This document shows, piece by piece, positions 1 to 7,230 of a DNA stretch of 64,000 bases. Origin of the DNA: Shewanella marisflavi (GTDB taxonomy: Bacteria; Pseudomonadota; Gammaproteobacteria; Enterobacterales; Shewanellaceae); contig NZ_JAKIKX010000008.1 of the NCBI RefSeq assembly GCF_023283925.1, positions 1 to 64,000 on the forward strand. Reading direction: 5' to 3'. The position numbers were made by a program, and so were the translations under genes. Each line of letters begins with the position of its first letter. Position 1 is the stretch's first letter. The notes beneath the pieces are model-generated. The model did no database searches. It saw only the letters and a list, made by a program, of their open reading frames with translations, and was not told where the DNA came from.

Positions 1-102
1 TTTGTACATATTGCTATGAACATTCATCGTTGCATTGAGATATAAATCGTTTTCGATTAACTCAACACCTGTGAATGTCCACACAGATTTCTTGTTTCAT
101 CT

Positions 103-114
103 TGTTAAAGAGCA
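103..114 (-). promoter_or_regulatory. rrn leader boxA antitermination site
   Basis: The minus strand reads TGCTCTTTAACA, identical to the boxA of bacterial rRNA leaders bound by NusB/NusE. It is followed by ATCTGTGTGGACATTCAC, similar to the E. coli boxC region. A short GC hairpin around 130-150 precedes it and may be boxB. Positions 1-100 are therefore the 5' external spacer of the 16S gene, whose mature end is outside the window. Confidence 0.85.
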
Positions 115-171
115 TTGCATCTTATTATTAGATGCCGCCTTTGGCGCTGGGCCGTCGGCTTAGGGATGCGT

Positions 172-199
172 ATTCTACACATCCAGATGTTGGCGTCAA
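172..199 (-). promoter_or_regulatory. rRNA operon promoter P2
   Basis: On the minus strand a TTGACG -35 (194-199), a 16-bp spacer and a TAGAAT -10 (172-177) lie about 225 bp downstream of P1. An AT-rich stretch sits just upstream of the -35, as expected for a tandem rrn P2. Confidence 0.7.
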
Positions 200-397
200 G
201 GGCTAATTTTAAGAAGTTTTTCAAGCGTCGATTCTTTAACCAGAAGACGACATTTGAAAGCCTTAAACCACTTTCTGCCAGACTCAATCCAGTGCGTTAA
301 ACCGCGTCTAAATCTGAGTCGCTGACTAAGCTGAACTCCTCTATTTATCTGGCTTTCACCAGTTGAAGAAGTTGCTGTGCCGTGTCAGTGGATGCGC

Positions 398-425
398 ATT
401 ATAGGGAGACTAAACTTTTACGCAA
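398..425 (-). promoter_or_regulatory. rRNA operon promoter P1
   Basis: Read on the minus strand there is a TATAAT -10 (398-403), a 16-bp spacer and a TTGCGT -35 (420-425). The -10 is embedded in CTCCCTATAATGCGC and followed by CCACTGACACGG, which closely matches the core of E. coli rrn P1 promoters, including the GC-rich discriminator. With boxA downstream this places an rrn operon just left of the window, transcribed leftward. No 16S sequence is inside the window. Confidence 0.85.
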
Positions 426-488
426 GGGCTTTTTGAAAGAAAAAGACACTTAGATGATCAAGCGAATATTTATCACGCAATACGTATA

Positions 489-514
489 AAAAAGGGGCTA
501 AAAAGCCCCTTTTT
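489..514 (-). terminator. Rho-independent terminator after ccoG
   Basis: An 11-bp stem with core AGGGGCT/AGCCCCT and a 4-nt loop, flanked by A and T runs on both sides, lies 40 bp past the ccoG stop. It could also act for transcripts arriving from the left. Confidence 0.85.
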
Positions 515-553
515 CTGACCATTCACCGTTAGTGGCGAAGTTATTGATTAAGG

Positions 554-1981
554 TTACTGGCTAAAGAAGCGAGATTCTTGCACCGCTTCGACCGTTTCAC
601 CATCTAATGCAGTGGTGACCTTAAAGTTAACTTTAGTCATGGCTCGAGACAGGTTTACGGGATCGACGGCCACACTAACTGGCAGAGTCAGTACCTCACC
701 GCCGTCGATAGTGACAGTTTGTGGACCATACCATTGGTAATCGGTTAAGCCTTCGACGCTCAGCTGATATTCATGCTTAGCTTCTGTCTTATTGAGTATC
801 TTCAGGGTAAAGGTATTTTCTATCAGACCCTGATTGTTCACTCTAAAGAGCTGATTACGATCGCGAATAATGTCGACCCGCACAGGTGCGATAGTCACAG
901 TGGCATAAATAAAGACAAAGATCATTAATGCCAATACGGCACCATAACCTAACAACTTAGGTCGTATCACCTTCTCTTTAACACCTTCAAGCTTATTCTC
1001 TGTGGTATAGGCGATAAGACCTCTATCGTAGCCCATGCGATCCATGGTGGTATCACAGGCATCGATACAAGAGCCACAGTTGATACATTCATATTGCAAA
1101 CCATTACGAATATCGATCCCGGTAGGGCAAACCTGTACACATAAGTCACAGTCAATACAATCACCAAGGCCTAACGCCTTAGGATCGGCCTTACGAGAAC
1201 GGGGACCACGATTTTCACCACGTTTAGTGTCATAACCCACAATATAAGTGTTCTTGTCGAACATAGCAGACTGGAAACGGGCATAGGGACACATATGGAT
1301 GCACATAATTTCACGCATCCAGCCGGCATTGCCATAAGTCGCTACGGTAAACAAACTCACCCAAAAGTAGATAGCGCCCGAGGCGTTACCACTAAAGACA
1401 TCGATATAGACTTCGTTAGTCGGTACAAAATAAGAAACGAAGGTCATGGCGGTTAATAAGGAGACCAATATCCAAGAGGCATGCTTTGCCGTCTTTCGCC
1501 AAGCCTTATTAAAACTCCATGGCATCTGATCCAATTTAATGCGCTTGTTACGCGCACCTTCAAATTTCTCTTCGAACCAGATGAAGATAAAAGTCCAAAC
1601 CGTTTGAGGGCAGGTATAACCGCACCAGACACGCCCAAGATAGGTTGTCACAAAAAATAGACCAAATGCGGCTATCATTAAGAGTGCAGCGAGTAAGGTA
1701 AGATCTTGGGGCCAAATGGTTAAACCGAAGATATGAAATTTTTGTTCACCTAGGTTAAACCAAACGGCTTGTCTGTCACCCCAGGGGATCCAAGGCAAAA
1801 TCAGGAAAAAGAGCATTGCGACCCAGCCGAGACGGCGACGTAGCTGTGTCCAAAATCCTTCTATTGCTCTAACGTAAATACGATTGCGGGGATTAAAACG
1901 ATCGGATTTGTTCTCATCGGGCTGATGTATTTTGATCCGCTCAGCCTTGGAATAATCCTTTTTATTTGATTCTGCGTTCAT
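554..1981 (-). CDS. ccoG: Cytochrome c oxidase accessory protein CcoG
   Basis: Membrane polyferredoxin of the CcoG/RdxA/FixG family (475 aa), needed for assembly of cbb3-type cytochrome oxidase and implicated in copper reduction. Two ferredoxin-type clusters are visible: C275, C278, C281, C285 and C299, C302, C305, C309. Further upstream are the WCGYTCP motif near residue 119 and the CIHMCP motif at 227. Hydrophobic segments at about 53-68, 94-115, 168-187 and 342-364 put the iron-sulfur region on the cytoplasmic side. The C-terminal 110 residues resemble the Ig-like FixG domain. No ccoNOPQ genes are nearby, so it stands alone here. It has its own terminator and is divergent from the next small gene. 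Confidence 0.93.
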   Translation of the reverse strand: MNAESNKKDYSKAERIKIHQPDENKSDRFNPRNRIYVRAIEGFWTQLRRRLGWVAMLFFLILPWIPWGDRQAVWFNLGEQKFHIFGLTIWPQDLTLLAALLMIAAFGLFFVTTYLGRVWCGYTCPQTVWTFIFIWFEEKFEGARNKRIKLDQMPWSFNKAWRKTAKHASWILVSLLTAMTFVSYFVPTNEVYIDVFSGNASGAIYFWVSLFTVATYGNAGWMREIMCIHMCPYARFQSAMFDKNTYIVGYDTKRGENRGPRSRKADPKALGLGDCIDCDLCVQVCPTGIDIRNGLQYECINCGSCIDACDTTMDRMGYDRGLIAYTTENKLEGVKEKVIRPKLLGYGAVLALMIFVFIYATVTIAPVRVDIIRDRNQLFRVNNQGLIENTFTLKILNKTEAKHEYQLSVEGLTDYQWYGPQTVTIDGGEVLTLPVSVAVDPVNLSRAMTKVNFKVTTALDGETVEAVQESRFFSQ

Positions 1982-2069
1982 ATTTAACAGCCTTACAGCT
2001 TTAATATTCCATGAAAACTGGCTTATTATACATTTCTAATACTAATTGTTCACCATGGTTGGATAAATA

Positions 2070-2423
2070 ATGAGAGGCTGGATTATTTTAGGTGCAGGGA
2101 TAGGATTACTCTATTATCTAGCGACCGAAACAGACAAACTCGATGAACCCATAGCGCAGACTGATGCGCTAATGAAGCGCATCGAGCGTAAACTCGACTC
2201 GATGACAGGGACAAAGATCATCCGAGTAGACAAGAACATTGCAATGTTCAAGACGCAAATTGCCGAGCGACTGACTCGAAAGGAGTTGGCTGCACTGGAC
2301 AATATTCTCGAATCGCCTGAGTCGGTACTTGAGTTTAAAGAGAAGTATTGCGACAACAGCGGTAATCGTTTTGACGAGCTAAGCAAAGACAACCAACAAT
2401 TTATCTGCGATAAGATCAGATAA
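2070..2423 (+). CDS. Small membrane-anchored protein of unknown function
   Basis: A 117-aa protein that I do not recognise. Residues 1-18 form one hydrophobic N-terminal segment (signal anchor). The rest is hydrophilic and probably helical, rich in K, E and D, with two cysteines near the C terminus (C94 and C113). It is divergent from ccoG, with 88 bp between the start codons, and is followed by menB in the same direction. The coding potential looks real: it fills the gap, and the overlapping antisense frame has poor composition. No function is proposed. Confidence 0.6.
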   Translation: MRGWIILGAGIGLLYYLATETDKLDEPIAQTDALMKRIERKLDSMTGTKIIRVDKNIAMFKTQIAERLTRKELAALDNILESPESVLEFKEKYCDNSGNRFDELSKDNQQFICDKIR

Positions 2424-2545
2424 ACCCCTTTAGGAAGCAGAAACCTTAGCCAAGAGCACGGTTTTCTGCTTCCCAATTGATCTCTTTCCATATTGAGCCT
2501 AGCCTTGGCTCATCTTCTCGATGCGACAAATATAGGGTTACGAAC

Positions 2546-3448
2546 ATGACAGACAAGGTTTCCGATATCTTCGATCCATCAGCCTGGGATCTGGTGCCTG
2601 GATTTACATTTGAAGACATTACCTACCACAGAGCAAAAGATCAGGGCACGGTACGAATCGCCATTAACCGCCCAGATTGTCTCAACTCATTTCGCCCTAA
2701 GACAGTCGATGAACTCTACACCGCACTGGATCATGCCCGCCAATGGTCAGATGTCGGTTGTGTCCTACTGACAGGCAATGGCCCATCAGCCAAGGGGCAG
2801 TGGTCTTTCAGTGCCGGCGGCGATCAACGTATTCGCGGCAAAGATGGCTACAAGTATGAGGGCGAGGAAACCGATACACCCGATCTGGCACGCATGGGCC
2901 GCCTGCACATCTTAGAGGTGCAGCGCCTGATCCGTTTCATGCCTAAGGTGGTGATTGCCGTGGTGCCCGGTTGGGCCGTTGGTGGTGGCCACAGCCTGCA
3001 TGTGGTCTGCGATCTGACGCTGGCCTCGAAAGAACACGCCGTCTTTAAACAAACCGACCCTGACGTGGGTAGCTTCGACTCAGGATACGGCAGTGCTTAT
3101 CTTGCCAAAATGATAGGTCAGAAACGTGCCCGGGAAATTTTCTTCCTCGGTTTTAACTACAGCGCCGATGAGGCCTTCGACATGGGTATGGTCAATCGCT
3201 CCATTCCCCATGCCGAGTTGGAAACTGAAGCCCTGAAGTGGGCCAAAGAGATCAACTCTAAGTCTCCTACTGCCATGCGTATGTTGAAATATGGTTTCAA
3301 CCTGCCTGACGATGGCCTTGTGGGTCAGCAACTGTTTGCCGGGGAAGCGACCCGCCTAGCCTATGGCACCGACGAGGCCGTTGAAGGACGCGATGCCTTC
3401 CTGGAAAAACGGGATCAGGATTTCTCAAAATTCCCTTGGCACTATTAA
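2546..3448 (+). CDS. menB: 1,4-dihydroxy-2-naphthoyl-CoA synthase MenB
   Basis: Crotonase-fold enzyme of menaquinone biosynthesis that closes the ring of o-succinylbenzoyl-CoA. The start chosen is the ATG at 2546, giving 300 aa; the frame is open upstream to 2477, but that extension lacks homology. The oxyanion-hole region is PGWAVGGGHSL (about 141-151). The loop QTDPDVGSFD has Asp171 where E. coli MenB has the bicarbonate-binding Gly of QTGPKVGSFD; an Asp here is the hallmark of the bicarbonate-independent class, as in the mycobacterial enzyme. The C terminus ends in DFSKFPWHY, typical of MenB. No other men gene is adjacent. Shewanella rely on menaquinone for anaerobic respiration. Confidence 0.93.
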   Translation: MTDKVSDIFDPSAWDLVPGFTFEDITYHRAKDQGTVRIAINRPDCLNSFRPKTVDELYTALDHARQWSDVGCVLLTGNGPSAKGQWSFSAGGDQRIRGKDGYKYEGEETDTPDLARMGRLHILEVQRLIRFMPKVVIAVVPGWAVGGGHSLHVVCDLTLASKEHAVFKQTDPDVGSFDSGYGSAYLAKMIGQKRAREIFFLGFNYSADEAFDMGMVNRSIPHAELETEALKWAKEINSKSPTAMRMLKYGFNLPDDGLVGQQLFAGEATRLAYGTDEAVEGRDAFLEKRDQDFSKFPWHY

Positions 3449-3506
3449 GCAGCTATTGAACAATGAATAAGAACAGGCCATAGCCTTGGCCTGTTAACCC
3501 CTTTTA

Positions 3507-5273
3507 TCACAATAGCAAAGCTTGCAGCACCACAATCATTAAGAGTAATACGCTTAATCCCTTCCAAAACATAATCGGCTCACGTTCGATGAAAGGCAAA
3601 GACTGATGTTTTTGCACCATCTGCTGATTAGGGCTATTCATGTCCAAAAGCATTTCTGACATCGACTGATATCTTACGCGGGTATCTGGATGACACGCCT
3701 TCTCAAGTGCTAGGTCAAGCCACAAGGGAACGGACTCTCGATATTGCCGACAAGAGATGTAACACCAATCCCTGCGACTATGGTTATTAATCGATAGGGA
3801 GCGACCTGTGGTATAGGGTAATTTTCCGGTTAACATCTCATACACCACAACCCCAATTGAGAAAATATCCGCCTGATGAGACGCCACTCCCGTTTGCAAA
3901 TATTCAGGGGCAATGTATCCCACAGCGCCGAGAGGTAACGCCTCCTGGGTCACTGGAGTCAACTCTGCCAGACCATCGGCCTGGGCCGCGCCATAATCGA
4001 TCAACACCACTTTATCATCAGGGGTAAGCATCAGATTTTCCGGTTTTATATCCCTATGTACCACCCCCATACGTTGCAGTGCTCTGACCGCAATCACAAT
4101 CTCCTCGAGAATAGCTCTAACCTTACAAAAATCGGCCGCTGGATTGTCATACATCCACTGCCTTAAGGTTTGTCCCGAAATATACTCACATAAATGATAT
4201 AAGAAAGGTGATTCACTAGGGTAAACCTTCATCAGCGATGGGTGCTGAGTTCTCTGTCCCACCCACTGCTCTCGCACGAAACTAGCCAGGTAATCCCCAT
4301 CTTCGCTGAAATTAAGTGAGGGAGCCTTGAGTACATATACATCATCTGTTCCCTGCGGTTTAACCAAATAGATGTGACTGCGTGTACCACTGTACAAGAC
4401 TTTAAGCACTTCAAAGTCATCAATGGTATTGCCGACACTCATCACTGGTGGGATCACTTTCTGTGAAGACAACAATGTTAACTCTGGGGCATCGACATAG
4501 GGCAATGAATGCACCTGCAACAATAGACAGCTATTGTTGTCCTGGCTCCCTTCGGCTAGAGCCATCGAAGTCAACTGCCTAGCCAACACTTCTAAATTAT
4601 CCTTTTGAGCCACGACATCGGTTAACTGGCCCAAGGCAAGATTTTCATGGACGCCATCTGTGGTTAACAGATATCGATCGCCCAGCTGTACTTCATGACA
4701 TTGATAGTCCACCTCTAAATGGCTGTCCATCCCCAAGGCTCGAGTCAGAAAGCCTTTTTCACCAAATCCCTGATGGCTATGATCCTTAGAAAGAAGGATT
4801 AACTCGCCCGCTCTCAGTCGGTAAACCCGGCTATCACCCACATGAAAAAGGTGCAGCCGGTTAGACTTAAAAACTAAAGCGCTGAACGTTGTCACGTAGC
4901 CATTGTGCCTTAGCGCCGTCTGCTGACTGTGATGGTTAAGCCAGATGTTCAAGGCGTTCAGCACTTTAGTTGCCGCATGTTTAACCCCCCAACTCTCAGG
5001 GGCACTCAAATAGTCTTCGATAAACTGCGTCACGCAAAGCTGACTGGCCAACTGACCATTTTGACTACAGCTAACACCATCGGCAATGCAAGCGACCACC
5101 CCTTTATGCAGCAATTGATGGCTATCGACACTATGGTGTACGGCAAATGCATCCTGATTCTGCGGCCTAACGCCAGCGCATGAACTGCCACCGAAATTCA
5201 ACGCTAATCTCTTGGTCTGCCCAGGAGTCTGCGCTGAATTTACCGCTTCGATAAGCTTAGGATGAGCATTCAT
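3507..5273 (-). CDS. PP2C phosphatase - Ser/Thr kinase fusion with C-terminal membrane anchor
   Basis: A 588-aa protein with two opposing signalling enzymes. Residues about 27-255 are a PP2C phosphatase with metal-binding acidic motifs: NQD at 39-41, ADG at 64-66, GDSR at 146-149, TDG at 205-207 and DNN at 245-247. Residues about 287-545 are a Hanks-type kinase: Lys316, HRDIKPEN at 406-413, DYG in place of DFG at 426-428, APE at 455-457, and Asp469. The glycine loop (YSGTRSHIYLV) is degenerate. Residues 569-588 are a single C-terminal transmembrane helix, so both enzymes face the cytoplasm. An SD (GAGG) 8 nt before the ATG at 5273 sets the start. It is the last gene of the cobA-nirBD-narK operon, 16 bp after narK. 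Control of nitrate uptake or assimilation by phosphorylation is an inference from position. Confidence 0.85.
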   Translation of the reverse strand: MNAHPKLIEAVNSAQTPGQTKRLALNFGGSSCAGVRPQNQDAFAVHHSVDSHQLLHKGVVACIADGVSCSQNGQLASQLCVTQFIEDYLSAPESWGVKHAATKVLNALNIWLNHHSQQTALRHNGYVTTFSALVFKSNRLHLFHVGDSRVYRLRAGELILLSKDHSHQGFGEKGFLTRALGMDSHLEVDYQCHEVQLGDRYLLTTDGVHENLALGQLTDVVAQKDNLEVLARQLTSMALAEGSQDNNSCLLLQVHSLPYVDAPELTLLSSQKVIPPVMSVGNTIDDFEVLKVLYSGTRSHIYLVKPQGTDDVYVLKAPSLNFSEDGDYLASFVREQWVGQRTQHPSLMKVYPSESPFLYHLCEYISGQTLRQWMYDNPAADFCKVRAILEEIVIAVRALQRMGVVHRDIKPENLMLTPDDKVVLIDYGAAQADGLAELTPVTQEALPLGAVGYIAPEYLQTGVASHQADIFSIGVVVYEMLTGKLPYTTGRSLSINNHSRRDWCYISCRQYRESVPLWLDLALEKACHPDTRVRYQSMSEMLLDMNSPNQQMVQKHQSLPFIEREPIMFWKGLSVLLLMIVVLQALLL

Positions 5274-5289
5274 CAAGTTAGCCTCTCAC

Positions 5290-6765
5290 TCAACGACCCG
5301 ACACATCGATCAAGGTGACGCTACCATCTTGGTTCACTTCAGCCATTTGTCCCTTGGGCTCTTCCATCCATGTCAGTACAACAAAACCCAATACCGCCGT
5401 GGCCGCAATCACATAAAAGAAAGTGCTGTAATCCACAAAGGATAATACTGTCAGATAGCACACTGCACCCACGTTGCCATAGGCCCCGGTCATACCCGCA
5501 ATTTGCCCTGTCATTCGACGCTTAATCAGTGGCACTGTGGCAAATACCGCCCCCTCTCCCGACTGCACAAAGAAAGAGCAAGCCATTGCCGCCGCCACAG
5601 CAATCCAAACCGGCCATTCACTGTTCACCTGTCCCATCAGGAAATAACCCGCCGCTAATCCTGCCGTTAATATCAACAGGGTTGGCTTGCGACCGAATTT
5701 ATCAGAAATCCAACCACCACCTGGACGAGACATCAAATTCATAAAGGCATAAGCCGAGGCGACCATGCCGGCCATCACAGGAGTGAGCTCGAAGGTCTCG
5801 GCAAAAAACAGTGGCAACATAGACACCACGGCCAGTTCTGAGCCAAATGTCGCGAAATAGAGAATATTTAATACCGCAACCTGCTTAAACTTATATCTAT
5901 GGATCTCAGGTACCGGCCCTTCAAAAACACTCTTGTTCACTTTCCATACTTGGGAGATTTCATAAAGGTAGAGCAGAAGCAAGCCAAGATAGATGCCATA
6001 AACACTCAGATCGCTCAACATAGCCACACCAGCCGGAGACAACTTCCAAGCCAATAGTGCCAGCGCGCCATACATAGGCAGCTTCATAATCAGAAGCAGT
6101 AAGAAATCACCTTTAGAGGTCACTTCCATGGCTGTGAGGCTCTTAGGCTTAAAATAAGTCGAGCCTTTAGGTGTATCGGCTACATTAAGGTAAAACACCC
6201 AGGAAAAAACCAGACTGATCACCCCGGTCAACCCCATGGCATAACGCCAACCATCTTCACCGCCAAAGAGCACGGCAAGAGTGGGCAAAGTAAATGCTGC
6301 AGCAGCGGAACCAAAATTACCCCAACCGCCGTAAATGCCTTCAGCTGTGCCTAGCTCATTATGGGGAAACCATTCTGACACCAGACGTATTCCAACCACA
6401 AAACCCGCGCCAATAAACCCTAACAGGAAACGCGCTATCGCGGCTTGTACAAAGCTGTCGGCTAAAGCAAAGGCAAAACAGGGCAGCGCACAAATTGCCA
6501 GCAACCCCGAATAGATGATGCGGGGCCCAAAGCGATCGGTAAGCATACCTATGACCACCCGCGCCGGGATGGTAAAGGCGACATTAAGAATTAGCAACGT
6601 CTTAATTTCGGCCGTAGTGAGCCCTAAGGAAGCCTTAACCGACTGCAATAACGGTGCAAAGTTAAACCACACCACAAAGGTGATAAAAAACGCCATCCAA
6701 CTCAGGTGTAACACCTTCATTTTTCCTGTAAAGCTCAGTAAATTAAAGCGATTATCTGTACTCAT
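5290..6765 (-). CDS. MFS nitrate/nitrite transporter, NarK/NasA family
   Basis: A 491-aa major-facilitator protein with about 12 hydrophobic helices. It carries nitrate-porter-like signatures: FNFAPLLQSVKASLGL near residue 35, GIRLVSEWFPHNELGTAEGIYGGWGNFGSA near 125-155, and the second-half motif SRPGGGWISDKFGR near 347. It probably imports nitrate for assimilation. An SD (GGAG) lies just before the ATG. It lies 97 bp after nirD and 16 bp before the kinase gene, inside a leftward assimilation operon, which argues for uptake of nitrate as nitrogen source rather than respiratory antiport. The central loop at about 260-285 is long and hydrophilic in part. Confidence 0.88.
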   Translation of the reverse strand: MSTDNRFNLLSFTGKMKVLHLSWMAFFITFVVWFNFAPLLQSVKASLGLTTAEIKTLLILNVAFTIPARVVIGMLTDRFGPRIIYSGLLAICALPCFAFALADSFVQAAIARFLLGFIGAGFVVGIRLVSEWFPHNELGTAEGIYGGWGNFGSAAAAFTLPTLAVLFGGEDGWRYAMGLTGVISLVFSWVFYLNVADTPKGSTYFKPKSLTAMEVTSKGDFLLLLIMKLPMYGALALLAWKLSPAGVAMLSDLSVYGIYLGLLLLYLYEISQVWKVNKSVFEGPVPEIHRYKFKQVAVLNILYFATFGSELAVVSMLPLFFAETFELTPVMAGMVASAYAFMNLMSRPGGGWISDKFGRKPTLLILTAGLAAGYFLMGQVNSEWPVWIAVAAAMACSFFVQSGEGAVFATVPLIKRRMTGQIAGMTGAYGNVGAVCYLTVLSFVDYSTFFYVIAATAVLGFVVLTWMEEPKGQMAEVNQDGSVTLIDVSGR

Positions 6766-6862
6766 GGGACTCTCCTTAACCGGGGAGTTGGGCTATTTTT
6801 AGTTGCACAATCCCCTGCCACACTGGTGTAGCATGCTTTCGCGTTAATAAAATTAATGAAAC

Positions 6863-7219
6863 TTAGTGGTTAATACCTATTTGAACCTCAGCGCCAAAGA
6901 TGCGCACTGGATAGGTTTTCAATTGATGCTCTGGAGTCTGAATACAACGACCGGTATTTAGATTGAAATAATGTTTATACAGAGGAGAGGCTACTACAGG
7001 TTCACCTGCAATTGAGCCCATGATCCCCCGAGATAATACATTGGCCCTGCCGATAGGATCGAAATTATCGATAGCGTAAAAGGTCTGTGTCTGACGACAG
7101 CAAAACAGTGCTACCTGCCGTCCTCCAACCAAGGCACACACCCCAGTGCCGGGAGTAATATCTTGTGGTGAACACACAGATATCCAGAGTTCTTGCATCT
7201 TATCGATTGCTACGTTCAT
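6863..7219 (-). CDS. nirD: Nitrite reductase small subunit NirD
   Basis: A 118-aa Rieske-fold small subunit of the NADH-dependent assimilatory nitrite reductase. The Rieske Cys/His cluster ligands are absent, as in known NirD proteins; the conserved stretches are NFDPIGRANVLSRGI and ASPLYKHYFNLNTGRC. An SD (GGAG) 7 nt before the ATG at 7219 favours this start over the GTG one codon upstream. It is 11 bp downstream of nirB and almost certainly co-transcribed with it. Confidence 0.93.
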   Translation of the reverse strand: MNVAIDKMQELWISVCSPQDITPGTGVCALVGGRQVALFCCRQTQTFYAIDNFDPIGRANVLSRGIMGSIAGEPVVASPLYKHYFNLNTGRCIQTPEHQLKTYPVRIFGAEVQIGINH

Positions 7220-7230
7220 CACTTATCTCC

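Noticed and set aside
105-300. Small ORFs on both strands in the first 300 bp
   Set aside because: They fall in the rrn leader and have no homology or SD.
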